Made by a program: the position numbers and the translations under genes. 20,060 nt of DNA. Source: CAZXEU01 sp964639665 (GTDB lineage: Bacteria > Bacteroidota > Rhodothermia > Rhodothermales > Bin80). The DNA lies in assembly GCA_964639665.1 (NCBI GenBank), contig CAZXEU010000159.1, forward strand, positions 1 through 20,060. The letters are read 5' to 3'. The notes beneath the pieces are model-generated. The model saw nothing but the letters and a program-made list of their open reading frames with translations. It ran no database searches and was not told the origin of the DNA. Positions 1-8,997 of the stretch are shown here, one piece after another (positions within the stretch are counted from its first letter, which is position 1; every line of letters begins with the position of its first letter).

Positions 1-935
1 AGTGCATTCAGCAGGTTGTGACGTCCGGCTGCGGGCAAGTGCACTTCCGGCCACGCGCTTCCGCGCATCACGAGCGTAAAGGACAGGCCAAGCGACGTGA
101 CGGTTATATCGCGGGCCGTAACATCCAGGCCGGGCGTGAGTCCATAGAGCAGTGTCTGCGCCCGCGCATGGCGGGCCAGGCTCCGCACCTCCGCGTCGTC
201 GCCGCAGAGCACCAGAAGTCCATCCGGGTCGACAAGCGCGGCAAACTGACGGAATGCCGTCCTGTAGTCATCCCAGTCATCATAGATGTCCGCGTGATCG
301 AACTCCATAGACGTGATGGCGGCGGTCCTGGGACGATAGTGCATGAATTTCGGGCGCTTGTCGAAGTAGGCACTGTCGTACTCGTCCCCTTCGACGACAA
401 AGTGGCGGCCTACGCCGACACGGCAACTGGCCTCCGAATCAACCGGCACGCCGCCTATCAGGTACCCTGGATCCAGACCGGCGTCTTGCAAGAGATGCAC
501 CAGCATGCCGGTGGTGGTGGTCTTGCCATGGGTTCCCGCCACTACCACCGGATGGGAGTCTCGCAGGAAAAAATGTGCTACGGCCTCGGGCAGCGATAGC
601 TGGGGCAGGCGCTGGTCCCGGGCGGCAGCTGCTTCCACATGGGTCGGCGTACAGGCATTGCCGACGATGACCAGGTCCGGCGCATCATCCAGATGGCCGG
701 CGTCATAGCCTTCGTGGACCCTGACGCCCAGGTCTGCCAGGCGGGTGCTCATCGGCGGGTATGCCGCTGCGTCGGATCCACGCACCCGGTATCCTGCCTG
801 CTGCAAGAGGCCGGCCAGGGATCCCATGCCAGTGCCGCAGATTCCGATCAGATAAACGTCGCGGATAGTCTCCGGCAGGGGAGGCCGCTCGAAAATGCGG
901 AGGCGGCTGTCAGGGAAGTCGGCGAGCTTCCGCAT
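1..935 (-). CDS. mpl: UDP-N-acetylmuramate:L-Ala-gamma-D-Glu-meso-DAP ligase Mpl (partial, C-terminus off window)
   Basis: Mpl joins recycled murein tripeptide to UDP-N-acetylmuramate in the cytoplasm, returning it to peptidoglycan synthesis. About 311 codons are visible, against roughly 450 for the family, so the C-terminal third is missing. The start is the first ATG (933-935) after an in-frame TAG, and that TAG is also the stop of the upstream efflux pump. An N-terminal Rossmann-like motif IGICGTGMGSLAG lies near residues 30-42. The Mur-ligase ATP loop AGTHGKTTTTGML follows. The Mpl-type stretch GGVP...VVEGDEYDSAYFDKRPKF, then HYRPRTA and EFDHADIY, separates it from MurC. It lies 6 bp downstream of the RND gene on the same strand, so it is probably cotranscribed; no clear Shine-Dalgarno is seen. 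MurC is the main alternative, but the FDKRPKF and HYRPRTA signatures favour Mpl. Confidence 0.9.
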   Translation of the reverse strand, partial: MRKLADFPDSRLRIFERPPLPETIRDVYLIGICGTGMGSLAGLLQQAGYRVRGSDAAAYPPMSTRLADLGVRVHEGYDAGHLDDAPDLVIVGNACTPTHVEAAAARDQRLPQLSLPEAVAHFFLRDSHPVVVAGTHGKTTTTGMLVHLLQDAGLDPGYLIGGVPVDSEASCRVGVGRHFVVEGDEYDSAYFDKRPKFMHYRPRTAAITSMEFDHADIYDDWDDYRTAFRQFAALVDPDGLLVLCGDDAEVRSLARHARAQTLLYGLTPGLDVTARDITVTSLGLSFTLVMRGSAWPEVHLPAAGRHNLLNA

Positions 936-941
936 GAAAGG

Positions 942-3900
942 CTAGGCACCGGGAGCCGGGGCGGCGTCTGCGGACCGCCTGCGGCTGAGCGCGGCGCCCA
1001 GGCGTGTGCTCAGGGAATCGAAAACCGAATACATGACCGGTACGATGACCAGCGTGAGGAAGGTGGCAAACAGCAAGCCGCTAATGATGGCCGTTCCCAT
1101 GGCGCCCCAGAACTGCGTATTCTCTGAGCCGAACTGGAAATCCGGCGCAAAGTCCGTAAGCAGCCCCACAAAGTCGACGTTTATGCCAAACGTAAGCGGT
1201 ACCAGGCCGATAACCGTGGTAAGGACCGTCAGTACCACCGGGCGGAGCCGCGTAGCACCGCCTTCCACAATGGCGCTGAGCTTGTTGTAGCCGCGGTCCC
1301 TGAGTTGCCTGATGTAGTCAATAAGCACAATGTTGTTGTTGACCACGATGCCGGCCAGGCTGATGACGCCGATAAACGTCATGAGGCCAAACGGCGTGCG
1401 GGTAAGCGTCAGACCCAGCAGTACGCCTATCAGGCTTAGCCCGACGGCCACCATGATGATCAGCGGCGCGGAAACACTGTTGAACTGCGCAATCATGATC
1501 ATGAAGATGCCTGCCACTCCGATCATCAGGGCGGTAAAGAGGAAGCCGAAGGCCTCTTGCTGCTCCTCGTTTTCACCGGTATAGGCAAGCCCGTAACCCG
1601 CGGGAAGGCTGCGCTCGTAGTCGGAAAGCAGCGCCTGGACCTGCCCCAGAATGGCCGCGCCGTTAAAGCCCGGCGCCACGTCCCCCGTTACCGTCGCCAC
1701 ACGCTCCAGGTCGAGACGGGTGATGGATCCGAGGCCGCCCACGATCTCGAAGTCTGCAACCGCAGTGATGGGTATCTGCACATCCTCGTCCACAATGGTC
1801 AGCTGCTCTATGCTCTCCAGGCTCTCGCGCTGCACTTCCTCCAGGCGGACGATAATGTCGTATTCGTCCTTGCCGGTGCGGTACTTGCTTGCTTCGATTC
1901 CGTTGATGGCTGATCGAATCGTGTTGGCAATCTGCCAGGTGCTGAGGCCGAAGCGGGCAGCCCGCTGGCGGTCAATGTTCACCCGCAGCTCGGGTCTACC
2001 GGTGTTCAGGTTGTCATTTATGTCGACCAGTCCCGGAATGGTGCCGGAACTGGCTGCTTCCAGCAGCCTTCCCTTGATCGCGGCAGTAATGCGGGCGATC
2101 TCGTCGAAGCTCTCGCCTGAAATCTCAATGTTGACGGGAGCTCCCACCGGCGGTCCGGGATTGTCCTTCTCGAAGTCCATGGAGATGCCGGGGATGCCCT
2201 GCAGCCGCTCGCGAAGGCGCGTCATGGTATTGCGGCTGGATTCGGGGCGGTCGGCGTAGTCGACCATGTTGAGGGTTACGATAGAATTCTCGGATCCGGG
2301 CGCACCGCCTCCGAACATGGCGTCGCCGCCCGTTCCCACGTTCACCAGGATATTCTTGACATTGCTGCGGTCGTTGGAATTGCCTTCCAGAAGCGCGTTG
2401 ACGCGCTGCTGCGCCTCCGAGGTCACCCGGTTGGTCTCGTCGATGTTGGTGCCAAGGGGCGCTTCCAGTGAGATGTTGACGAGCGTCGGATCCGTGTCCG
2501 GAAAGAACTCGACGCCGGTTGGGGCGGCTGCGAAAAGACCGAAAATGGAAAACAGTCCACCGAGGGTAAGCGTCAGAAGGCGCGCCCGATTATCGGTCAG
2601 AAGGAGTTCGCTGCGTCGTCGCAGCAACCGCCCGTTGAGCAACATGCCCAGTGCGCCTATGGCCACGATACCGGCGGGCAACAGGATCAGAATGACCATG
2701 GTGGCGGCTTCCACCTGACGGACCATCGACATGAGGACCAGTACCCCCAGCACAACCACGCTGAAAGCGAGTCCGGCCTTGGCCGTCGTCTTGCCGCCCA
2801 GATACAGCGATTCGGCTGTATGAAGAAAGATGCCTGCCAGACCGGTGACCAGGAGCAGGCTGGCCGGAAGCAGCAGGGTAAGGCCAGCCGTGAGGCCCAG
2901 AAGATTAGTGATCAGGCCGCCGCAAATGAGCAGCAGCACGCCGAGCGTGAAAGAGCCAAGGGCAAAGCAATTGCGGAAATAGGTATTGCGCGTCCGAAAC
3001 AGCAGCACGAAGGCCAGAACAACCGAAGCCAGCATGGCCGGTACCCCGGCCATCATGAGCGGAGGCATCCGATGCGCAACGGAGACGCCGATGGACAGGC
3101 AGCCGACTGCCGCGGCTATAATGGTAGCAAGCCAGAGCGCGCGATGCGCCAAAGCAGCTTCGCCGCTGGCGTACGTCCTATGCAGCATGAAACGCAGAAA
3201 CACCTTGTAATGCGTCAGCAGCTTGGGCAGATACGCCCGCACGAAGTTGTTGGCGAGCGGGCTGAACAGGCGCGTATTGGCGAAGTACAGGATGGGAACG
3301 GCGACCACCAGCACAACGAGCGTCTTCCAGTTCGCGGCGCCCAGTAGTACCGCCAGCATCAGGACGGCCGCCAAGGCCAGTCGCCGGAAAAGCGGAGGAC
3401 GAGGACTCAGCTCTTCGCCGTCCAGCCGCATGAAAAAGCCCGTGATGACGGGGTTTATGATGATGGCAATAAACAGCGAACAGGTTAGCGTGACGATGAG
3501 CGTAAGCGGCAGGTAGCTCATGAACTTGCCCGTTACGCCAGGCCAGAACATCATGGGAACGAAGGCCGCAACGGTCGTGGCCGTGGAGGCGACGACGGCA
3601 CCGCCCACCTCGGCCGTTCCGAGCCGCGCCGCTTCCCATCGGCCGTGCCCCATTTCGCGGTAGCGATAGATGTTCTCGACAATGACGACCGCGTTGTCCA
3701 CCAGCATGCCGAGGGCAATGATGAGCGAAAACAGGATGACAAAATTGAGCTCCTGCCCTATGGTCTGGAAGACGATGAAGCATAGCAGCATGGACAGGGG
3801 AATGGCGATGCCCACCAGTGCTGCGTTGCGGACTCCCAGGAAAAAGAGCAGCACCAGGACCACGAAGATGAGGCCGCTGATAATGTTGTTCTCCAGGTCC

Positions 3901-4940
3901 TTGACGAAGGTCAGGACCTGCTCGCTCATGTCTCCCGTGATAACGACGCGCGTGCCGCTGGGCAGCGGGAATTCGTCCAGTACCTCGTTCACCTGGTCCG
4001 CCGTAATGAGAATGTTGGCCCCAGAGCGCTTCTTCACGTTGAGCGTCACCACGGGGTTGGTTGCCGCCTCTCCTTCCGGCAGCCGGGTCAGCCGGTTGTT
4101 CTCCTCGACCTGCAGTACGCGAAGCCGGGCGTAGGAGGACCGCTCCCGGAACCCGAAGTCGACATTGGCCACGTCCCGGACATACACGGGGCGGCCGTTG
4201 GGACTGGAGATGACCAGGCCGCTGATTTCAGCCTCCGGGTCCTGGAATTCTCCGTTAATCCGTACCAGGTAATCCAGCCGGTCGACATTGAGCGAGCCGC
4301 CCGGCAGGTTAGTGTTTTCGCTCTGGATGGCGCTTACTACGTCCTCGAATGCCAGGTTGTAGCCCTGCAGCGCGTGAATGTCCACGCTCACCTGAACTTC
4401 GCGCTCGAGCCCGCCGACCACGGGCACCTCCAGAAGATTAGGTATGGCCTCCAGTTCCTCCGCCAGATCTTCTGCAACCTGCTTAAGGCGCGCCAGGGAA
4501 TAGGGCGCCGACAGGTTGATATTCATGATCGGGAATTCCTCCAAATCGATCTCGCTGACGAGAGGCTCCTCGACATCGGCCGGAAGCTCCGACTTCGCCA
4601 CGTCCACCTTGTCCCGCACCCGCTGGAAGGCCTCGTCCATCGAGACTTCCGGATCGAATTCGATGATGACGGACGAGACCCCTTCCACCGAAGTGGACCG
4701 GATCTCCTTGATGCCGTTAACGGCCTGGATCTCCCGTTCTATGGGCTCCGTAAGCAGCGATTCGATGTCATCGGGACTGGCTCCGGGATAAACGGTGGTG
4801 ACAACGATATTGGGAATCTCGATGCTGGGAAAGGACTCCTTTGGGATGGTGATGTAACTGCCAAGTCCGCCCAGTACGATGATCACCGTCAAGACGGCGA
4901 TGCTCGGGCGATACCGAATGGCCAGGTTGGTGATTTTCAT
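942..4940 (-). CDS. RND-family efflux pump, inner-membrane permease with an enlarged central membrane region
   Basis: A proton-driven resistance-nodulation-division transporter (AcrB/MexB-like), the inner-membrane part of a tripartite efflux system; substrate unknown. TM1 is at about residues 13-32 and the first porter domain at 35-345. TM2-TM6 span about 353-503 and include the TM4 motif LGMLVDNAVVIVENIYRYRE, with Asp415 as the proton-relay acid and Asn416 in place of AcrB's second Asp. The second porter domain is about 810-1125. TM8-12 span about 1132-1305 and include GIVVNNNIVLIDYI. At 1332 residues it is about 280 longer than usual. The excess lies between TM6 and the usual TM7 (about 508-785) and holds some eight extra hydrophobic segments. 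It starts 20 bp after the adaptor gene, and mpl follows 6 bp after its stop. Confidence 0.95.
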   Translation of the reverse strand: MKITNLAIRYRPSIAVLTVIIVLGGLGSYITIPKESFPSIEIPNIVVTTVYPGASPDDIESLLTEPIEREIQAVNGIKEIRSTSVEGVSSVIIEFDPEVSMDEAFQRVRDKVDVAKSELPADVEEPLVSEIDLEEFPIMNINLSAPYSLARLKQVAEDLAEELEAIPNLLEVPVVGGLEREVQVSVDIHALQGYNLAFEDVVSAIQSENTNLPGGSLNVDRLDYLVRINGEFQDPEAEISGLVISSPNGRPVYVRDVANVDFGFRERSSYARLRVLQVEENNRLTRLPEGEAATNPVVTLNVKKRSGANILITADQVNEVLDEFPLPSGTRVVITGDMSEQVLTFVKDLENNIISGLIFVVLVLLFFLGVRNAALVGIAIPLSMLLCFIVFQTIGQELNFVILFSLIIALGMLVDNAVVIVENIYRYREMGHGRWEAARLGTAEVGGAVVASTATTVAAFVPMMFWPGVTGKFMSYLPLTLIVTLTCSLFIAIIINPVITGFFMRLDGEELSPRPPLFRRLALAAVLMLAVLLGAANWKTLVVLVVAVPILYFANTRLFSPLANNFVRAYLPKLLTHYKVFLRFMLHRTYASGEAALAHRALWLATIIAAAVGCLSIGVSVAHRMPPLMMAGVPAMLASVVLAFVLLFRTRNTYFRNCFALGSFTLGVLLLICGGLITNLLGLTAGLTLLLPASLLLVTGLAGIFLHTAESLYLGGKTTAKAGLAFSVVVLGVLVLMSMVRQVEAATMVILILLPAGIVAIGALGMLLNGRLLRRRSELLLTDNRARLLTLTLGGLFSIFGLFAAAPTGVEFFPDTDPTLVNISLEAPLGTNIDETNRVTSEAQQRVNALLEGNSNDRSNVKNILVNVGTGGDAMFGGGAPGSENSIVTLNMVDYADRPESSRNTMTRLRERLQGIPGISMDFEKDNPGPPVGAPVNIEISGESFDEIARITAAIKGRLLEAASSGTIPGLVDINDNLNTGRPELRVNIDRQRAARFGLSTWQIANTIRSAINGIEASKYRTGKDEYDIIVRLEEVQRESLESIEQLTIVDEDVQIPITAVADFEIVGGLGSITRLDLERVATVTGDVAPGFNGAAILGQVQALLSDYERSLPAGYGLAYTGENEEQQEAFGFLFTALMIGVAGIFMIMIAQFNSVSAPLIIMVAVGLSLIGVLLGLTLTRTPFGLMTFIGVISLAGIVVNNNIVLIDYIRQLRDRGYNKLSAIVEGGATRLRPVVLTVLTTVIGLVPLTFGINVDFVGLLTDFAPDFQFGSENTQFWGAMGTAIISGLLFATFLTLVIVPVMYSVFDSLSTRLGAALSRRRSADAAPAPGA

Positions 4941-4960
4941 CGCGAGGCCGAGCTGCCGGT

Positions 4961-6091
4961 CTATAGCTGGGGGATGCCCTGCGCGTCGAGTTTCTTGTAT
5001 CGCGCGTCAATGATGACCGGATCGCCTTCGGTCAGCGTGTTCTGACCCGCGACCACCACTTCTTCTCCGGCCCGGAGTCCGGACTGGACCAGGACCCTGC
5101 CGGCGTACACGGGGCCCGTTGCAACGCTCTTGCGCATCACGCGCGCTTGTTCCTCGCTTCGGTCCACCACAAAGACGCTGCTGCCGTTCTCGTCACGCAC
5201 AATCGCCACGCGCGGCACCACGAGCACGCTGTCGATCCGCTCGCGCAAGACGCGCGCCTCCACAATCATTTCCGGCTTAAGCCTGCCGTCTGAGTTGTCG
5301 ATCTCGGATTCCACGGAAAAGGTTCGATTGCGGGGATTGATGGTGCTGCCGGAAAACGTAACGTGTCCGATTCTGGAATCACCGCGATAGGCTTCCACGG
5401 AGAACAGGATCTCGGTACCGAGCTCGATATCACCGGCAAAGCGCTCGGGAATGCCGAGTACAACGCGCACGCGGCTTGCGTCCACGATGCGCGCCACGTT
5501 GAGGCCCGGTGCCACTTGCTCGCCCACTTCCACAAAGTGCGACTCTACACTGCCGGCAAACGGGGCCAGCACTTCGGTGTTGTCGAGCTGCTCGTGGGCC
5601 TGCGTGTGGAGGGCCTCGGCCGAGTGCAGCGTGGCCTCGGCCTGCTGCAGCTGGGTGAGCAGCTGTTGGAATTCCAGGGCGCTGATGATGGAGTCCTCAA
5701 AAAGCGGTTCCTGCCGGCTGAAGTTGTCTCGTGCCAGCTCTGCAGACGCACGTGCAGTGGCCACCTGTGCCTCCGACTGGTCGAGCGCCGCTCTCACGAA
5801 ACCCTGGTCGAGCCGGGCCACGACCTCGCCCTGGCGCACAAGCTTGCCGAGCGGCGCCAGGGTCTCCAACGTCCCGCTGCTCTGCGCCGAGAGTGTCGCA
5901 TCGTGGATAGCCTCGACGCTTCCGGTTACTTCGATGACGTCCTCGAAGACATCAGGCGCCAGCAGCAGCGTTTCCACGCGCAGGCCGGTCGGCGCGTCTT
6001 CGGTTTCTTCCGCGGGGATACCGCGCCCGTCTACGCCGCCGCAGCCGGCGGCCACCAGCAGCAACAGGGGCCCCAATAACGATTTGGTCAT
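4961..6091 (-). CDS. RND efflux periplasmic adaptor (membrane fusion protein), lipoprotein
   Basis: HlyD/AcrA-type adaptor linking the pump to the outer-membrane channel. The 376-residue protein starts with a lipoprotein signal, a hydrophobic run followed by VAAGC with the modified Cys at residue 17, so it is probably anchored by lipid in the periplasm. The first lipoyl half is at about 60-98. A Gln/Ala-rich alpha-helical hairpin spans about 98-168. The second lipoyl half follows (NTEVLAPFAGSVESHFVEVG), then beta-barrel and membrane-proximal domains containing GLRAGEEVVVAGQNTLTEGD near the C-terminus. It sits 17 bp after the TolC-like gene and 20 bp before the pump, which is a classic operon. 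Length and domain order are normal for the family. Confidence 0.95.
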   Translation of the reverse strand: MTKSLLGPLLLLVAAGCGGVDGRGIPAEETEDAPTGLRVETLLLAPDVFEDVIEVTGSVEAIHDATLSAQSSGTLETLAPLGKLVRQGEVVARLDQGFVRAALDQSEAQVATARASAELARDNFSRQEPLFEDSIISALEFQQLLTQLQQAEATLHSAEALHTQAHEQLDNTEVLAPFAGSVESHFVEVGEQVAPGLNVARIVDASRVRVVLGIPERFAGDIELGTEILFSVEAYRGDSRIGHVTFSGSTINPRNRTFSVESEIDNSDGRLKPEMIVEARVLRERIDSVLVVPRVAIVRDENGSSVFVVDRSEEQARVMRKSVATGPVYAGRVLVQSGLRAGEEVVVAGQNTLTEGDPVIIDARYKKLDAQGIPQL

Positions 6092-6108
6092 ATTCGACAG
6101 TAGTAGGG

Positions 6109-7707
6109 TTACGGCTCCGGCACGCTGGCGCTGGTCAACCGGATGTCCGTCTGGTATTCCAGCGGAACACCGACGGCTGTTTCGTACGCGCTGCGCGCAA
6201 CCAGGTAGTCGTGCGCAGCCTGTAGGTAATTGATGCGGCTCTGATCCAATTGGTCGGATGCATCCCGCTCCTCGAGCGGCGTGGCCACGCCTTCGGCAAG
6301 ACGCCTTGAGGCGAAGGTGTAGTTGAGCTCCGCATTCTCGACATTGCGACCCTGGCTGATGATCTGTTCACGCGCGCTGGCGAGCGCACGCATGGCGGCC
6401 GCAACCTCCATGCGGACGCCCTGGCTGAGCTGGGTCAATTGCAATTCGGCCCGGTCCATCTCGATCCGCCGCAGCTGGCGCGTCGCAGTCTGTGAAAATC
6501 CGCTGAATATGGTCCACGAAACGCGCACGCCCACGTTGACGGAGGACTGCCAGAAAGCCCGGCTGAAAAAGTCGTTGTAGCCCTGGGAGAAACGGAACGG
6601 GTTGTCCGGATCGGTAATGGTAAATGTCCGGATGTCTGGCACACGGCCGGAATAGCTGAAGTTGGCGAAGGCGAAAATCTTGGGGAGCCGGTCCAGGTGG
6701 GCTACGCGCATCGCACCCCTTTGGAGCTCATAAGTGAGCCTGGCCTGCTCCAGGTCAGGCCGTCGGTCCAGGGCCCTGACAAATGCCTCCTGCGTGGAGA
6801 CCGGCATGAGTCCGGCGCCGTCCGGAATTTCGAGTTCGCCCCTCAGCACCACCTCCTGTGCAATGGGAATGCCGAGCACGAATTTGAGGTAGTCCTGCGC
6901 GTCGAGCGCCTGGTTTTGGAGCTGCACCAGGCGAGTCTCCAGGTTCGCCAGCTGGACCTCCGCGCTGAGACGCAACGCCTTGGGAGCCACGCCCTGAACT
7001 ACGCGCCGCCGGTATTCGCTGAGCGTGCGGGCCGTGCGCGTAACGCTGTAATGGGCGACTTCGGCCTGCTCCTGCGCAAGCAGCGTGCCATAGAAGGCCC
7101 TGCGCACTTCGTCGACGATAAGCTGCTCCTGACGCTCGAGTCCCTGGCTTCGAACGTCTCTCAGCAGCCGGGCGACCTCCAGGCCCTTGATGACGCTGGC
7201 GTCCATGATGGCCTGCTCGACGCTGACCGAATTCTGAAACTGGTTGGCTACGGAAAACGGGTTGTCGCTGGCCTCGCCGAGAACGATATCAGCGGCGCGC
7301 AGGCCGGCCTCCTGGCGCATGAAAAACTCGTCCAGCGTAATCGGCACGGTGGACGGATCGGCATCCGTGCGGGCCCCCTCGTTGTATGCGAGCCAGCCCA
7401 GGGAATTGAAGCCCGAAAAAAAATCCCCCGCGGCACTGCCCGCGAAGGGATTGGCTTCCTTGAGATTGCGCGTGTATCCGCTGTTGGCGAATACGTCCGG
7501 CAGCGCACCGCTGAGAGCTGACCTGATCTGGCTTGATGCTTCCTCAAGGTCTAGCCGGGCGGCGCGCACCGCGTAGTTGTTGGCGAGCGCAATCTGGATG
7601 GCTTCATCCAGCGTGAGCGTAATCGGCGCGGCGTCCTGAGCCTGGGCCGGGCGCGCGGACATCAAACCAATAAATGCTATTAGCGCTGCGGACAGGCGGA
7701 ATTTCAT
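6109..7707 (-). CDS. TolC-family outer-membrane efflux protein
   Basis: Outer-membrane channel of the tripartite efflux system and first gene of its operon. I start it at the ATG at 7705-7707, not at ATGs up to 60 bp upstream. This start gives a clean Sec signal peptide (residues 1-23, ending AQA before Gln-Asp), and a GAGG lies just upstream of it. The mature protein of about 509 residues has two outer-membrane efflux repeats. The first opens with ITLTLDEAIQIALANNYAV and the second contains RPDLEQARLTYELQRGAMRVA. A long coiled-coil stretch ends with ASRRLAEGVATPLEERDA and the helix that follows it, typical of the family. The aromatic-rich region around residues 340-400 probably includes beta-barrel strands. 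No regulator gene is adjacent. Confidence 0.93.
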   Translation of the reverse strand: MKFRLSAALIAFIGLMSARPAQAQDAAPITLTLDEAIQIALANNYAVRAARLDLEEASSQIRSALSGALPDVFANSGYTRNLKEANPFAGSAAGDFFSGFNSLGWLAYNEGARTDADPSTVPITLDEFFMRQEAGLRAADIVLGEASDNPFSVANQFQNSVSVEQAIMDASVIKGLEVARLLRDVRSQGLERQEQLIVDEVRRAFYGTLLAQEQAEVAHYSVTRTARTLSEYRRRVVQGVAPKALRLSAEVQLANLETRLVQLQNQALDAQDYLKFVLGIPIAQEVVLRGELEIPDGAGLMPVSTQEAFVRALDRRPDLEQARLTYELQRGAMRVAHLDRLPKIFAFANFSYSGRVPDIRTFTITDPDNPFRFSQGYNDFFSRAFWQSSVNVGVRVSWTIFSGFSQTATRQLRRIEMDRAELQLTQLSQGVRMEVAAAMRALASAREQIISQGRNVENAELNYTFASRRLAEGVATPLEERDASDQLDQSRINYLQAAHDYLVARSAYETAVGVPLEYQTDIRLTSASVPEP

Positions 7708-7795
7708 GCCTCGAATGCTTGTGGGCCAACTCATTGATACGCAGGGTCTGCTCAATTGTTGTGGCAAATGAGGCGCTGCGACCGCTGCGCAGAAT

Positions 7796-8872
7796 CTACA
7801 CGTAATCTTCCCAGCGGTGGGCTCGCATCCAGTCTACCACGTGCCGCACTTCCTGCGAGCTTTCCCGGTGGCAGACGAGCAAGGCATCTTCCGTATCCAC
7901 TACCACGACGTCGTGCATGCCGACGCAGACCACGAGGCGAGAATCCGCATGCACATAGCATCGGCTGGTGCCCTGCACCACGGCGGGCCCCTTCAGCACG
8001 TTGCCGTGCCGGTCCTTGTCACTGAGGTCGTAAACAGCCCGCCAGTCCCCGATATCACTCCAGCCAAACGATCCGGGGACGACCATCACTCCGGCGGAGC
8101 GCTCCATCACGCCGTAGTCAATGGAGATCCGGGGACACTTGTGGTAGGCCGCTGCGACGGCATCGGGCTCCCCTGGCGTTCCCAGCGCGTCGGCGATGCT
8201 GTCGAAGGCCTCGTAGATCTTCGGCAGATGCCTCTTGAACTGTTCCAGTATGGTTTCGACCCGCCAGACAAATATGCCGCTGTTCCAGACGAAATCTCCG
8301 GAGTCCAGAAAACGCTCGGCCGTCGAGATGTTGGGCTTCTCGGCAAACGTGCGCACGGGATAGGCGCGCAGCTCGCTGCCAGCGCTGCCGTAGTCATCCT
8401 CGAACTGGATGTATCCGTATCCGGTCTCCGGATGCGTAGGCTTGATGCCTATGGTAACGAGCGCATTGGAATCCCTGGCGGCGCCGATAGCCACCTCCAG
8501 CACGCGCTGCAGGGCTTTTTCGTCGCGTACCAGGTGGTCGGCGGGCACGGCAATCATGACGGCGTCGTCGTCCAGGGCCTGGAGCCGGGCGGCGGCATAG
8601 GCGATGCACGGCGCCGTATTGCGGCTTATGGGCTCGGCCAACACCTGGAGCGGCTGCAATTCCGGCAGCTGGCTGCGGGTCAGTTCGGCATAACGCTTGT
8701 GCGTCACGACGTAGGTGCGCTCCATCGGCACGACGCCTTGCATGCGCGCACACGTGTTCTGCAGGAGCGTAGCGCCCCCCAGGACGTTCAGAAACTGCTT
8801 GGGAAGGACTTCGCGGCTTCTGGGCCAGAATCGGCTGCCGATTCCTCCAGCCATTATGACACTGTACACCAT
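7796..8872 (-). CDS. manC: Mannose-1-phosphate guanylyltransferase (GDP-mannose pyrophosphorylase)
   Basis: Makes GDP-mannose from mannose-1-phosphate and GTP, a precursor for mannose- or fucose-containing surface glycans. The nucleotidyltransferase signature MAGGIGSRFWPRSR is at residues 7-20, with PKQF at 24-27. EPISRNTAPCI is at 80-90, PADH at 110-113, the sugar-binding FAEKPN at 176-181 and WNSGIF at 196-201. At 358 residues it is the short monofunctional form and lacks the C-terminal phosphomannose isomerase domain of the roughly 470-residue AlgA/ManC type. The ATG at 8870-8872 has no convincing Shine-Dalgarno. It is divergent from the UDP-glucose dehydrogenase gene and lies 88 bp upstream of the efflux operon on the same strand, so read-through into tolC is possible. 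Confidence 0.93.
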   Translation of the reverse strand: MVYSVIMAGGIGSRFWPRSREVLPKQFLNVLGGATLLQNTCARMQGVVPMERTYVVTHKRYAELTRSQLPELQPLQVLAEPISRNTAPCIAYAAARLQALDDDAVMIAVPADHLVRDEKALQRVLEVAIGAARDSNALVTIGIKPTHPETGYGYIQFEDDYGSAGSELRAYPVRTFAEKPNISTAERFLDSGDFVWNSGIFVWRVETILEQFKRHLPKIYEAFDSIADALGTPGEPDAVAAAYHKCPRISIDYGVMERSAGVMVVPGSFGWSDIGDWRAVYDLSDKDRHGNVLKGPAVVQGTSRCYVHADSRLVVCVGMHDVVVVDTEDALLVCHRESSQEVRHVVDWMRAHRWEDYV

Positions 8873-8997
8873 GGTCGGCGTAGACGGTAGAATCCGGTGG
8901 GTATACGCGCGAGTGGGGCCGATTATGCCGAGAATGGCGGTTGCCCATTCGCCGGAAATTGAATATCGTTGCGGGGCGCCATAACGAGCGGAAATCC
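8873..8997. promoter_or_regulatory. Divergent intergenic region, probable promoters for manC and UDP-glucose dehydrogenase
   Basis: This 125-bp gap between two divergent starts must contain, or lie next to, promoters for both genes unless they are read from further away. On the plus strand TTGCCC (8941-8946) and TATCGT (8964-8969) are 17 bp apart, a weak sigma-70-like pair. On the minus strand a CATAAT hexamer lies in the middle of the gap but has no good -35 partner. These are pattern matches only. Confidence 0.3.

Noticed and set aside
7708..7767. Longer TolC start (20 extra residues)
   Set aside because: It would bury the signal peptide; the ATG at 7707 gives a standard signal and has a nearby GAGG.
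7817..8890. Long plus-strand open frame (357 codons)
   Set aside because: It lies antisense over manC, whose motifs are clear; its His/Gly/Ala-rich translation is typical of a GC-rich shadow frame.
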